A DNA stretch of 64,000 nt from Benincasa hispida. Lineage: Eukaryota; Streptophyta; Magnoliopsida; Cucurbitales; Cucurbitaceae. Each line of letters starts with the position of its first letter. The stretch's first letter is position 1. A program made the translations under genes and the position numbers. Below are positions 1 to 10,765 of the stretch, one piece after another. Under the pieces are notes generated by a model. That model was not told the origin of the DNA. It made no database searches and saw nothing but the letters and a program-made list of their open reading frames with translations. Location of the stretch: positions 62,996,523-63,060,522 of the forward strand of contig NC_052360.1 in the NCBI RefSeq assembly GCF_009727055.1. The letters are read 5' to 3'.

Positions 1-1329
1 AATTTAAAAGCATAAAATTATGATTGTAAAATATGCAACATCAACAAATTTAGAACAACTAGACTTTTAAGATATTACCTTGTTCTTGTTATTAATGTTG
101 TTATGAAGTCCTTTTTGTGTTGGGTGCACCTTCTCCACTTGTCAACCTTCTTAAAACACGTCCAATGCAATCTTTCTATCTTCTTCTAAATCCTCAAGAA
201 TCAAAATTTAGCCTTACACGTCAAACCTGAACCTAACAAATGAAAAACTTCACTCAAAATCAAGTATTGAATCCAAACAAATATCACAATAAACTGTGTC
301 CTTAGATTTTATATGAGTCAATATCAAGGACTCAGTTCCTATCGATGAAAAGAAAAGCCAAAAAAACAAAATTCCTACATCACTTATAGTGGAACATTTT
401 AACCACAAGTAACTAATAAAAAAAATTAAAATGGAAGATATTAAAATAAAGAAAAGTTATTACACAGTAACACAGTAATCGAACTAAAAATGAAGCCAAA
501 CAAAACAAAATCATTCCTACATCACTCATTAATCCTTAGGAAGGCTTCACCCACCTAAGATTAACTCTAAGAAACTACAGGACTTTTAAAATACTAAATT
601 TTCTAAAGGAAGGCTTACACCCAAAACCCTCAAGAGAGAATCTGAAAATATCCCAAGGAAAGGACCACTCAACCCTTGGGTTTAGAGATAAATAAAGTTA
701 TCAAATTTCGTACTTGTAGAGAACACTACGACATTGAATAGGATGTCTAATCTTTGCAAATTGTCCTGAATAAAAGCAAAGCAGATTAAGTACTAATTCT
801 AGTAGTAATAAGGTGTCTAATCTTTGCAAAGTGTCCTGAATAAAAGCAAAGAAGATTGATTACGGGCCTATCTTCGTACTTGTAGAGAATACTACGACAT
901 GAAATAGGGTGATAAAATGTATCTTGAAGATTGAAGATTAAAATATGGAGTGGGAATAAAGAAAATTTCACCTTTGAACAGATCTAACCCAGAGATCGAA
1001 GATTGAAATAGATCTCCGGAAAAACAGCGATAGCCCACCGGACACCCACCGAACAGCTTCGGACAACCAATGATAGCCCACCTGAAATCGGACAACGCCA
1101 AGCTCACTTGAAACCTAAAAGCAACAGTGAAGAAAACCCCACCTGAAGGCAAACGGCCGACCAGCAGCTACTGAGAGAGGAGAGAGTTTGTTTGGGTAGG
1201 TGAGACCAGCCGATCGAGGGTTTGAGTTTGAGTTTTGGTAAAGTGAGAGAGTTAAGAGAAATGTGATATATCACGCGCGCGAGAGGGAAATGAAAATTTT
1301 GATAAAATAAAAAAATATAATCGGAGGCC
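1..1329. other. AT-rich non-coding DNA, probably interior of a CACTA element
   Basis: No convincing coding exon was seen on either strand. The stretch runs directly into the CACTA terminus at 1466 and is probably interior or untranslated sequence of that transposon, whose other end would lie outside the window. The short open frames here carry no recognisable motif. The only internal structure noticed is the direct-repeat pair at 709-912. Confidence 0.4.
709..912. repeat. Interleaved direct repeats
   Basis: Two motifs are each present twice. One begins CGTACTTGTAGAGAA and continues into ACTACGACAT (near 710 and near 875). The other begins GTGTCTAATCTTTGCAAA and continues into TGTCCTGAATAAAAGCAAAG (near 743 and near 812). 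The copies differ by only a few bases. They may be internal repeats of the CACTA element or the result of a local duplication. Confidence 0.6.
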
Positions 1330-1466
1330 TTTAATGTCAACCGACATTGTAGGCCATCTTCAATGTCGGTTTAAAACCGACATTGAAGATCCGTTTTTTT
1401 CAACCGACATTATACATCTGATAATACTATTTTCAACCGACATTGAAGCCCAAAATCTTTGTAGTG
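1330..1466. mobile_element. CACTA (En/Spm) transposon terminus with subterminal repeats
   Basis: The right border reads ...CTTTGTAGTG at 1466, whose complement begins CACTACAAAG, the signature end of CACTA transposons. Inside it the motif ACCGACATT(GAAG) occurs at least five times in both orientations (near 1339, 1357, 1376, 1411 and 1434). This is the layout of CACTA subterminal repeats, which in characterised elements bind the transposon-encoded regulator. The flanking bases AAG at 1467-1469 would be one half of the expected 3-bp target duplication. The left end was not found, so the element probably extends beyond base 1. Confidence 0.75.
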
Positions 1467-2804
1467 AAGGAAGATGTCTTGAATTTAGTGGTTTTATCAT
1501 AGATAAGTGTGAATGAGAGAAAAGTATCCAAGAAAGTTTAATCTTTTGGAAAGAGAAAGAAATTTAATGTGTTCGAAACTCCTAGTTAAGTATGCTTTGA
1601 AGGCTTGATAAGAGGAGTTACAAGGTATTTGTTTTGGTGTAAAAGAAGAATACCTCATTATCATGTGGAACTTTAGGACAATATGTGTTAGATGGAAAGA
1701 TAGCTTATGTAGGTGATTGGTATGGAACTTTGTTTAAACACAAGAATTTGTTACCGAAATAGAAGGTTGAGAAGGGATAAGTTAAAATGGAGTTACTAGT
1801 AACAGTAGATGTTCAAGAACTATTGATATGGTATGTTAAGGCTTCATTAGTTAAGACGTAAAACATTGAGGGCATTAGTAAGATTTAAGGGATTTTGACT
1901 TTGTGTGCAAGTGTTGGAAATATGAACTAGCAAGACCATCAATTTGATTGAGAAAAGAAAATAATCCAACTCGAGGTAGACAATAATGGTATATATACAA
2001 AAGTACGTAAGTTGGATCTTCCAATATAACCATTGGTATAAGGGATAGACTTGGCAATAAAGTTGAGTTGATAATAAGAAGTTACTAAAAGTGGGTTTGG
2101 AGCATTACAAAATAGTATGTATTCTCTTGCATGGGCAATGAGTTAACTAGCTTTAGCGAGTACGAGTAATCCAAGCTAGGACTTATGAATCAAGAAGGTT
2201 TTATCGTTAAAAAAAAATTACTTCAAGGATAAATTACGGTTATTACGAGGTTATGAAAATGTGTTATCGATTGACTTATGCTTTAGCATTCAAGGACTTC
2301 AAAACCTCATTTTTGGAGGGAGTTCTGGACTCGTTCGCAGCGAGGTCTAAGTAATGATATGTGATTGTTTTAAGCCTAAAGAATAATATAAGGATGGCTC
2401 AAGCAAGTTTTATAGCTCATGAAAGCATAGAGCCTCATGATGAGTTTCTCATGAATGTAAGACTTAATTAGATAGAGTTATTCTCAGACATGTAGTTCCT
2501 AGGAAAGACATCACAATTGACGCTTCTAGAGTAGAAACAGTTTTCAGTTGACTAGATTTGTTCTGGTACGTATCTTCAGATGACACATTATTTATTATGA
2601 CCAGTTTCTTCATTGCACATATGAAGTTTTCCCTGTGACATGGTAGGCTCAGATATATGTTTTTAGTATATAAGACTTTCTTAACTTCATGACCGTCTTC
2701 ACAGTTCTCAGCTCGGACGTGTAGAAGTGTTGTTGATTTTCAATATCTTAAGTTTCATAGTTATTTATGGAAGAGGTTGTTACACCTCTTTTGGTACTAG
2801 TTTT
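1467..2804. other. Unassigned degenerate sequence between CACTA end and gypsy integrase
   Basis: No frame longer than about 60 codons and no motif was recognised. By position it may be decayed upstream pol sequence of the gypsy element whose integrase becomes readable from about 2805, but by eye I could not confirm reverse transcriptase or RNase H motifs here. Confidence 0.4.
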
Positions 2805-3664
2805 AGCTATGTCAAACGATGACCCTCGTTTTGCATCTAGTCTTTTTGAAGAGTCTCCAGTTAGCGTTGGGTACTCGATTGGATTTTAGTACAATTTTTC
2901 ACCCATAGATTGATGGTCAAATAGAATGTTTGAACCAGATATTAGAAGATATGTGCACTTGTGCACTAGAGTTTTTAGGGAGTTGAGACTCTCACTTGCA
3001 TTTAATGGAATTCGCATATAATAATAGCTATCAGACTGCCACTGGCACATTGCCATTTGAGGCCCTATATGGAAAAAGTTGCAAGTCTCCAGTATGTTGG
3101 GGTAAGGTTGGTGAGAGGAAGTTGCTAGGTCCTGAGCTAGTATAGACCACGAATGAGGCAATATAGAAGATTAGAGCTCGTATGCAACCAGCTCAGAGCA
3201 GACAGAAGAGCCACGCCGATGTAAGACGTAAGGACCTGAAATTTGAGACTGGTGTGAAAGCGTTCTTAAAAGTGGCACCCATGAAAGGTATTCTGAGGTT
3301 TGGCAGGAAGGGAAAGTTAAGTCCGAGATTCGTTGGACCTTTCGAGGTCCTGGAACGAGTTGGTCCCGTAGCTTACCATTTGGCATTGCCCTCAGTACTG
3401 TCTTCAGTTCATAATGTCTTCCATGTTTCGATGCTAAGGAAGTATGTAACAGACCCGTCTCATGTAGTTGACTTTGAGCCATTGCAGTTGAATGACAACT
3501 TGAGCTATGAAAAGAAGCCTGTAGAATTTCTCGCCAGAGAGATAAAGAGGTTGCACCGAAAGGAAATTGCTTTTGTGAAAGTTCTGTGGCAGAATCACCA
3601 GTTCAAGGAGGCTACCTGGGAGCGAGAGGATGAGATGAAGGCCCAGTACCCGGAGCTTTTTTAA
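2805..3664 (+). pseudogene. Ty3/gypsy integrase, 3' part of pol, broken
   Basis: This is the C-terminal part of a chromovirus-type (Tekay/Del-like) polyprotein: the end of the integrase core and the C-terminal domain. From about 2805 the translation follows the plant gypsy integrase pattern (DPRF..., then HP.IDGQ, then LMEFAYNNSYQ...PFEALYGK.C.SPVCWG). It has in-frame stops and at least one frame change, for example stops near 2888 and 3145. From 3182 the frame is open to the TAA at 3662-3664. That part contains KGKLSPRFVGPFEVLERVGP, then VFHVSMLRKYV.DPSH, and ends in the usual EATWERE....YPELF. The 3' LTR follows about 115 bases later. The gene cannot make a functional integrase, and the upstream pol and gag regions are not recognisable in the window. 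Confidence 0.88.
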
Positions 3665-3786
3665 GAATGAACTTTCAAGGACGAAAGTTCTTTGAGGAGG
3701 GAAGAATGTAACACCCCCAGAGTTTTTTTTTTTCAAGAATGAACTTTCGAGGACGAAAGTTCTTTGAGGAGGAAAGAATGTAACAC
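3665..3786 (+). repeat. Duplicated polypurine tract and hairpin before the LTR
   Basis: A segment of about 50 bases (GAATGAACTTTC.AGGACGAAAGTTCTTTGAGGAGG.AAGAATGTAACACC in outline) occurs at 3665 and again at 3737, a 72-base period. Each copy holds a near-palindrome, perfect in the second (GAACTTTCG, loop AGGA, CGAAAGTTC less overlap), then a purine run, then the LTR start TGTAAC. The purine run is the expected plus-strand primer (PPT). Two LTR-start sequences therefore lie in tandem, at 3707 and 3779. Confidence 0.75.
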
Positions 3787-5855
3787 CTCGCACATTTTTG
3801 TAGTAATAATGTAATTTTAGTAACTTTATTATTTGAAATTTTAGTAATTGTTAATAGTTGGAGGGCATTTTTTAAATTTTGGACTTCAAGTGTAAGTGCG
3901 GGAATTTAGTTGTTACCGTGAAATTATTCAAATTGGAAATTAATGGTAGGAATTAATTTTCTTTTGAAACGGAAAGAATTTTAATAGTATAAAACGGAAA
4001 GGAATTAAATATAATTATATTTATTTTCTTTTATTATTATTATATTATTATTATTATTATTGTTTTTTTTATAAAAAGTCAAACCACACCTCCCTTTTTC
4101 TTCCTCACGTTCGTGAGCCCGTCTGATGCCGCCCAAAGTCGCTGCGTCAGTTTCTTCTTCATGACCTCCGTCCACCACTGCTCAAGCGTCGTTCACTTTT
4201 GCCGTCACTGGATCTATCGATTTGGGTAAGATTTCTACCATTTGGGTTTGTTTTCGGTTGATTCTCGAATACTCATTTACTTTTGGCATCAATTGGTTGA
4301 TACCCATTGTGTTTCAACTTTGGATTCAAGTTTGTGAAGGTATTGAGGTGTTGTTCAGTGAAGTTAGAGTTTATTTTAGCGAGTTTTGGTAAGTTTTATG
4401 CTTTGATTACCCTTTTGTGGATGAATTTTAGTTGTTGAGAAATTTGGTAAGGTCATTTGGAAGTGATTTTTTTGACGAAGCTACATATGGATAATATATT
4501 TGAGACATTGGTAGTGAAGTATGTATTTGATTCAAGCTTTAATCATGTAAGCCTAATTTCAAAAATATGATTAGGGGGTTGATTCAAGAATTTCATTCAA
4601 GATGAAGAAGAGTTTGGTTTGCTAATTATTTGGGCTTAAAATTAGAGGTTTGGAAGGTGAATTCGAATTGGACCACACCTTAGGTAAGGTTATCTGGAAA
4701 TATTTTGTAATATTTGGGTGTTTGGAATTTGGCCTTAACTATTAATTTTAAAGCTTGGTTTATGTTTAGGCTTGATTAAGGATTCAAGAATTTCACAAAG
4801 ATTCAATTGCTTTTTGGTTCGACCTAATATCAAGGTAAGCAATCTTACTACTGGAACTGCCCACGGGCCAGGCATTAGATGTATGCTAGCATGATAAATT
4901 TACGATATGGCAGAATGTTAGCATGATAGATTGATAGTATAATATGATCAAAGTATGTTCTGGTACGAGATCTGAATTATTTATTTATGCACATAGACAC
5001 TTGAATGCTAGTATGAGATGGTATGTGCTTCCATATGGTTGTATTTGATCTAAGGATGTTGAGGTATACATTGTATGTTGTAGAACCATGAGGTTGAGGT
5101 ATATGTGTATGTTGTAGAGCCATGATGTTGAGGTTTGTATGTATGTCATAGATTCATATAGTGATGATTATGATGTTGAGACTATGCAAATGTCCTTACT
5201 GATTAATTAGATGCCCATTAAATTTTGTGTTTTCCTTCGGGATTCACCAGTTTGTGTCTCTTTCGGGATTCACCAGTTTGTGTCTCCTTCGGGATTCACC
5301 AGAGGTAGTGGGCATACTTAACTACAGTAGGATAGGACTCAGTCTTCTTCTTGTTTCATGTACATATATGTCCCATGAGAACTAGAGCAGTTTATATATT
5401 TCACTAGAGATGGGTATCTAGAGGACATAGATGCCCAGCCTGACCCCAGTAGTGGGTTACTTACTGAGTATTTTATACTCATTCTTTCTCATGTTGTTTC
5501 AGGTAAGAGTAGGGACGTGCCGGCGAATGACAAGCGGAATCTGTGATCGAGCCACTGGGACCAGTTTTTATGCTTCCGCTCATAAGACTTAAATTTCCTT
5601 CATGATTTTGCTAAATTTTCAATTTTGATGTTTGAAACTTATTATTAAGAATTGTTTTTCATAATTATTTATTAACCTTTATGATTTATGGGTATCCTAT
5701 TATTGTTTTTAATATTTACATTTAATAAAGGACTTTTGAACTCCTCTTATCTATTTAACATTTATTTCATCACAAAAGAGTGTCGTTTTAAGTTTCATGC
5801 ATGCATGTATTTTAGTAACGGCCTAACTTAAGTCCTAGGGGGTCGGATCGTTACA
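3779..5855 (+). mobile_element. 3' LTR of the gypsy element
   Basis: The LTR begins TGTAACACC just after the purine tract and ends GGATCGTTACA. The first and last six bases (TGTAAC and GTTACA) are a perfect inverted repeat, as expected for an LTR. The length is 2077 bases, normal for the Tekay/Del group. The interior has a 26-base tandem repeat and a region near 5484-5520 that reads like transcribed R/U5 sequence with an intron-like TTTCAGGTAAG. No 5' LTR is visible, so the target duplication cannot be checked; the five bases after the LTR are TACTA. Confidence 0.82.
5236..5303 (+). repeat. 26-bp tandem repeat inside the gypsy LTR
   Basis: Three units start at 5236, 5262 and 5288, each beginning TTCGGGATTCACCAG; the third is partial. 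Short tandem arrays are common in LTR U3 regions and can differ in number between copies of a family. Confidence 0.8.
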
Positions 5856-6185
5856 TACTAATTCCTCTTGCCTTGTGAATATTGTTAAAAAATAAATTAA
5901 TTAAATAAAGAAAACTCACATTATATTCTAATACTAAATGAAGCATAAAGTCCATAAAAAAAACCTTCAATGTTCAAAATTAACTATTAGCAAATAAATT
6001 ATGGAATAACTATAAGCACCCTAAGTTTCAAATTTATCCATAATTAATGTTTGGAGGTGTAAATAATATATAATTCCATAAGAAAAATAAAAATAACTAA
6101 ATTCATTAACCCTCTATGCTTACTAATTTATTTATGGTTGGAATTTCCCGTAATTATTGTTGGTAACAGTAGATCCTACCACCAT
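5856..6185. other. AT-rich DNA upstream of the clamp-like gene
   Basis: No gene or repeat was recognised. The stretch lies between the end of the gypsy LTR and the TATA-like box of the next gene, so it probably contains that gene's proximal promoter. The retrotransposon LTR ends only about 440 bases before the predicted start codon and could influence expression. Confidence 0.4.
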
Positions 6186-6193
6186 TATAAAAC
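6186..6193 (+). promoter_or_regulatory. TATA-box candidate of the clamp-like gene
   Basis: TATAAAAC lies about 109 bases before the predicted ATG at 6295, a normal spacing for a plant core promoter with a leader of about 75 bases. Short TATA-like words are frequent in AT-rich DNA, so the support is positional. Confidence 0.45.
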
Positions 6194-6294
6194 AGCACAA
6201 AAACGAGTAAAAGTGGTATACACTTTGAAAACTCAAGAAGGATTCATTGGATCCCCAAGATCGATCTATTCGTCATTTATTTCTTCCATTTACC

Positions 6295-7428
6295 ATGCTG
6301 ATCTTCGGCCTTGAACACATCCTTCATTTCTTGCGTTTAAGTGGTTCACTCACTCAAGTTGGTGAAACAGCTCAAATGCAATGCTCCAAGTCCAATCTCA
6401 CTTTCACAGTCTCTCACACAAATTCACTTCCCTACTCTGTAGTACTAAGGATTAAACCTCCATTCTTCTTCTTTTACAAACCTTCCATTACTCCCATGTT
6501 TCTCAATTGGAAGATTTCATTGAAGCAATTATGCGATCATCTCAGAAACGCCATGGCTTTTTCTTCAATGCTCTTCGATCTTTCTACACACCGTCCACCT
6601 CTCGCAACCCTTACATTTCATGACATTATTGGTACGTAACTATCTCCACAATTTCTTGCAACCTATTTCTTGAACAAATAGTATCAATCTTGAAAGTTAC
6701 TTTCTTGTGTAATAGGTCATTATTGATCATGATTTGCTATTGATTAAATTGTGTAATAGGTGATCCCGAGAATCATTTGCCCTCGTTCTCTCGTGAAATA
6801 ACGTTGTCAAATCCAGAAAGGCTAGAGGATGTAGGCATCATTAACAATGCAAGATTTGTCTCAATTGATTCACAACACTTCAAAGACATTGTAATTGAGT
6901 TTAGAAATATTGACCGAGGTATAAATAATACCTTTACTCATCTCTTCTTTCCTCTATTATTAAAAATTATTTGTATGAAAAAGAAAAAGGGATATTGATC
7001 GAAAGTTCTTACACAAACTTCTTGTTATTTGTTATGCAGTTGATATTACTTTCAATAATTTACAAGTGACATTTTCAGGTGGAGACAAAAATATTACTCT
7101 TAAGAAAGAGGTATCGTGTGTTTTTTACCAAATATATATCTAAAAATATGAAATACAATTACGTTTTCATTAAATCTCTCGCCTCTAAATTCTTTATCAT
7201 TATTCGTTTTCGTGTTTTGTGCAGTATGAAGAATGCTTGATTGAAGGGCTTAGAGTTAATGAAGAAACTCAATTGTGGATCAAACTTCGTCCCACCACAT
7301 TTTTTAGTGATTTGTCATCTTTGGTAGAAAGGGTATGGTTTTATGAGACAACTAAAATCAATAGTACAATCTATGCCCCCGTTGACTTGAATAATAGATT
7401 TGAGATCTATTACCCTCCTTTAATGTGA
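6295..7428 (+). CDS. Divergent PCNA-like (sliding-clamp fold) protein, 4 exons
   Basis: Exons 6295-6631, 6760-6918, 7040-7110 and 7225-7428 join in one frame. All three introns have GT-AG borders and the junction phases fit (1, 1, 0), giving 256 aa ending ...FEIYYPPLM. PCNA is about 260 aa, and the pattern follows a PCNA subunit: an N-terminal helix and strand (QMQCSKSNLTFTV), a stretch like the PCNA MNLNNMAKML helix (WKISLKQLCDHLRNA), a second-domain strand-helix (FVSIDSQHFKDIVIEFRNI), then VDITFNNLQVTFSGGD, and a closing strand comparable to the last strand of PCNA. In true clamps the role is to ring DNA and tether polymerases. Whether this protein trimerises or binds DNA cannot be seen, and the basic inner-face residues are not obviously kept. 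The frame is also open upstream from 6247, but without an ATG. It could instead be a Rad1/Hus1-type relative or an unrelated beta-rich protein. Gene structure is well supported; the family call is inference. Confidence 0.6.
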
Positions 7429-8951
7429 CAACATGGCAAAACCAAGTGTACAATTTTGTTTCAATATCACTTTTTTCTTCTCTTTTTTTTCCTTTGTTAA
7501 CATTATTTATGCATGCAAATTTACAATAGTAGTTATTAGAATCAAGTTTTAAAATGTCAAATATTGATGGAAGTGTCGAGATCTTAATTTTATGTAAATG
7601 TGAATTAAAATGTTGATAAAATTTGTCGATATTGATGGATATTTTTGAAAACTTTTATTAAACTAAAACATTAAGAAAAATCAATTAATAAATTAACAAT
7701 TTATTTTATGTATGTTAAATGTGTTTATTATTTATATTATATTTACATTAGTTGGATTTTGTCGCTTATTGTTTATGTTTCATGCATTTTTTAAGAAAAA
7801 AATGTATGGTGTTGATTTTAAATTCATAAAAATATGAAAATATTAATTGAAATGTCTATATTTTGACATATTAAAATATTGTGGTTCACTTTAATTTTTT
7901 ATCAAAACAATATAGAATTCAAACATTTCTATTACCCAATTAAATAAACTACACTAAATGGACTTAAGACAATGATCTTCTTAGCAAACAATGTTATTAA
8001 CCACATGAATAATTATTATTTCCTATTGACATGGATACTGAATTTGAGATACATTTCCTAAATTTAGACCACGTTTTCCAAATCATAATGAAAATTGGTA
8101 TAATTGAAATGAGATTTTATTGATGGAGGAATCTTAATAGGGCTAAATCACAAACATAATTGAATTTTTTTTTATTGTGTTTAACTAGAATTGTAAATCT
8201 GTCACATTTTACTGTCATCGTTACTATTTAACCTTAATTATAATGGTAATGGTATAAGTAATAATAATAATAATGGTAACAGTAAAGGTAACAATAAATG
8301 TGGTAGATTTATAATTTTCATAATGTTACAATAACAATATATGTAACGGTAGTGGGTCCCTCGTAATTTTCAACTGCAATCAGATTGAACATCTTTTATT
8401 CCCAAACTGATTACACGACTTAACTACAAATTTCAAGGTGGGTCTCTCAACATCTCATTATGATTATGAAAAGCAAGTAAATAACAATAAAAGTAATTGA
8501 CTGGGGTCCACTTTTTTTATTACCATTGATTGATTAGTTTTCTGTGTTTATCTATGATGTTTTTGGAAACATTGTAACATCATGTGTAATAAGTCTTTGT
8601 GGTGTGTAAGATAATTGTTAAGTCGGTTTTATGTCGTCAATAAACCCAAACCTAAAAAAATAAATTTATGATACTTCCTTAAAAAAAATAGTAAAAGTTG
8701 AAAGCACGAATAGATCCATAAAGATTTGATTGAACAATCAAATCAAATAACAAATTCTTAAGAGGGGGAAGGGGGTGGGGGGTGAAAAATCTTTATTGTT
8801 TTGGAGACATACAAAATTGAGCACAAAGATATAGTTGTAAATTCTATGGAAAGAATCTTCGGAAGTTTAATTAATAAATATAGTTATATCATCGAATCCA
8901 AAATTGTTATGAATTTAACACAATCCCACGGCCCATCAAGCAATACTCAAT
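7151..8951. repeat. Segmental duplication, copy 1 (last exon and downstream)
   Basis: From intron 3 of the clamp-like gene (AAATACAATTACGTTTTC) to about 8951 (AGCAATACTC) the sequence is nearly identical to 12238-14296, in direct orientation about 5.1 kb away. The block includes exon 4, the 3' flank and 1.5 kb of AT-rich non-coding DNA. That non-coding part also holds a short TAA-rich microsatellite (near 8256) and a G-rich run (8764-8783). No other gene was seen in it. This copy has the functional-looking exon. Confidence 0.9.
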
Positions 8952-9742
8952 ATCCCAAGAAGTTAATCAAGAAATTGAATCCTAATTAACCCTAAACTAG
9001 TCAAAAACACTTCCTTGAAAGCAATTATCATGTTTTAATCCTAGTTTGCGTTACATTCAAGGTTTGTTTGTTGCGACGTTCTTTAAAATGGAAAGCCTTT
9101 TCTTAAAGACCGATTAATTGGATGACTCTAAACTAGATTAAACATGCAAGAACTCAGAAAAAGTCTTCATTCAGTGTAAGAAAATCTAATTTTTGCAACC
9201 TAATCTACTATTATGCAAAATAGCCTAGTAGAAATCGCTATCAAAAAATTGAGAGTTCTGATTCGTCAATTCATCACAATTAATTTGTAAACCCTCGAGT
9301 TTTGTTAAAGGTAAATCAAGCCAAACTTGGGCATTAAGATTAAAGAGATCTAAGTATGAGTTAAGACTATGGGAAGAAAGTTTGAGGATGATGGAAAAAG
9401 AAGAAAATACTTTAAGGGTTATGAAACACATGGGTATTAAGTGAAGGTGTACTAGGCTGGCTTAAGGAAGGAAAAAATTGGCTAAGTATGGAACCCATGC
9501 ATTGAAGGATTGATAAAGTGTGCGATCGACTAAGCATTTGGAGGTTAATAAGTGCAAGTTAAGCGTTGAGGTAGGTGAAGGCATGGCTAAAGTTTAACCA
9601 AGGGTGAGGGGACCTTGTGTTGAAGCTATGCATTGGCCAAGCCTCATGGTGAGGTTAGGTGGGCAAGGTGACTCGCACGATAAAGGGCTAGGTGTCGACC
9701 TTAGGCATTGGTCGCAAGGGGAGCGTTAAGACAAGGCTATGC
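8952..9742. other. Non-coding DNA between duplication copy 1 and an LTR
   Basis: No gene was seen. The stretch from about 9430 to 9742 has higher GC and repeated AGGTTAGG/TGGCTAAG-like words, resembling low-order satellite or LTR-derived DNA, but no family could be named. Confidence 0.35.
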
Positions 9743-10072
9743 TGTCACACCCCCTCCCAAATTATCCTTTAAACCTGCAAAGAGATGTGCCTACAGTAGT
9801 TGTCAACTCTCTCGCTGGCACTTACTGCCTATTAACCTACTTAACCTGACTTAGAACCCTAAAATGCATATATACTCAACCATAAACTTAAGACAAAAGA
9901 AACATTCATTACCAGAGTTCTACATTACTCTTCATATATACAACTTATATGCTTTACATAAGCAGTGAGCCCAACACACTCAACTAGTCCCTACATGACA
10001 TAATACATGCGTGCTACTTTATCCAAAACCCACACTTAGACTTTCTAACAAAATAAATGCGTAGCTGAAAAT

Positions 10073-10175
10073 ATTTAAACAAGGTGAGCTAGAATCGATG
10101 CGTGCTACTCAACAAAGTCGTTTTCTAGGGAGTGACCGCTACCTATGGAGAAGATATTTAAACAAGGTGAGCTAG
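10073..10175 (-). repeat. Short direct repeat within the LTR
   Basis: TATTTAAACAAGGTGAGCTA followed by GAATC occurs near 10073 and again near 10151. It is a local duplication inside the LTR-like block. Confidence 0.6.
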
Positions 10176-10660
10176 AATCCAGTGAATGACTAACCTCTGA
10201 AACATAAAATACATACACATCAATCAGGTACAAAGAGATCAAGGAACTAAAAACCGTAGCTGAAAATTGAGAAATTGGTCAAGCAAGTATTTACATAAAA
10301 CTTCTCTACTAATAACTAAACATAACATAGGCATCATAGACATCAGCTCTAGGAGGCCCTTAGGCCTCAGCTTCCACATTAAATATTTTTACAAGAGAGT
10401 GACTCCTCTGGTATGCTCGTGAGCATAACCTTACTGAACAAAAACTTGGTTGGGGGAGGGACCCTCCGACCTAACTTTCATTATAACCTTAGTCGAGGTG
10501 TGTCACTTCTGACCATTACTTATGTCTTTAACTGTAACTCATCGAACAACTTCCATAACACTTGAAGGATAAAACATAATAACGTTCTGTGAATACTTCC
10601 TGAATCTTATTTGAGAACAAGCATTCATCACTCAAGCTTCCAACCTTTGTATCAAGCCAA

Positions 10661-10765
10661 GAGATCCATACTTCGGCCTCAGGTTACTGAAATATAACCT
10701 AGGAGACCCATACTTCGGCCTCAGGTTACTGAAATATGGCCTAGGAGACCCATACTTCGGCCTCT
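10661..10765 (-). repeat. 42-bp tandem repeat in the LTR
   Basis: Units begin GAGA(T/C)CCATACTTCGGCCTC at 10661, 10703 and 10745, with the third partial. The first two differ at only a few positions. The arrangement parallels the 26-bp array in the LTR at 3779-5855. Confidence 0.8.

Noticed and set aside
3171..3793. Open frames on the - strand opposite the gypsy integrase
   Set aside because: Antisense shadows of the integrase; the + strand reading matches the family.
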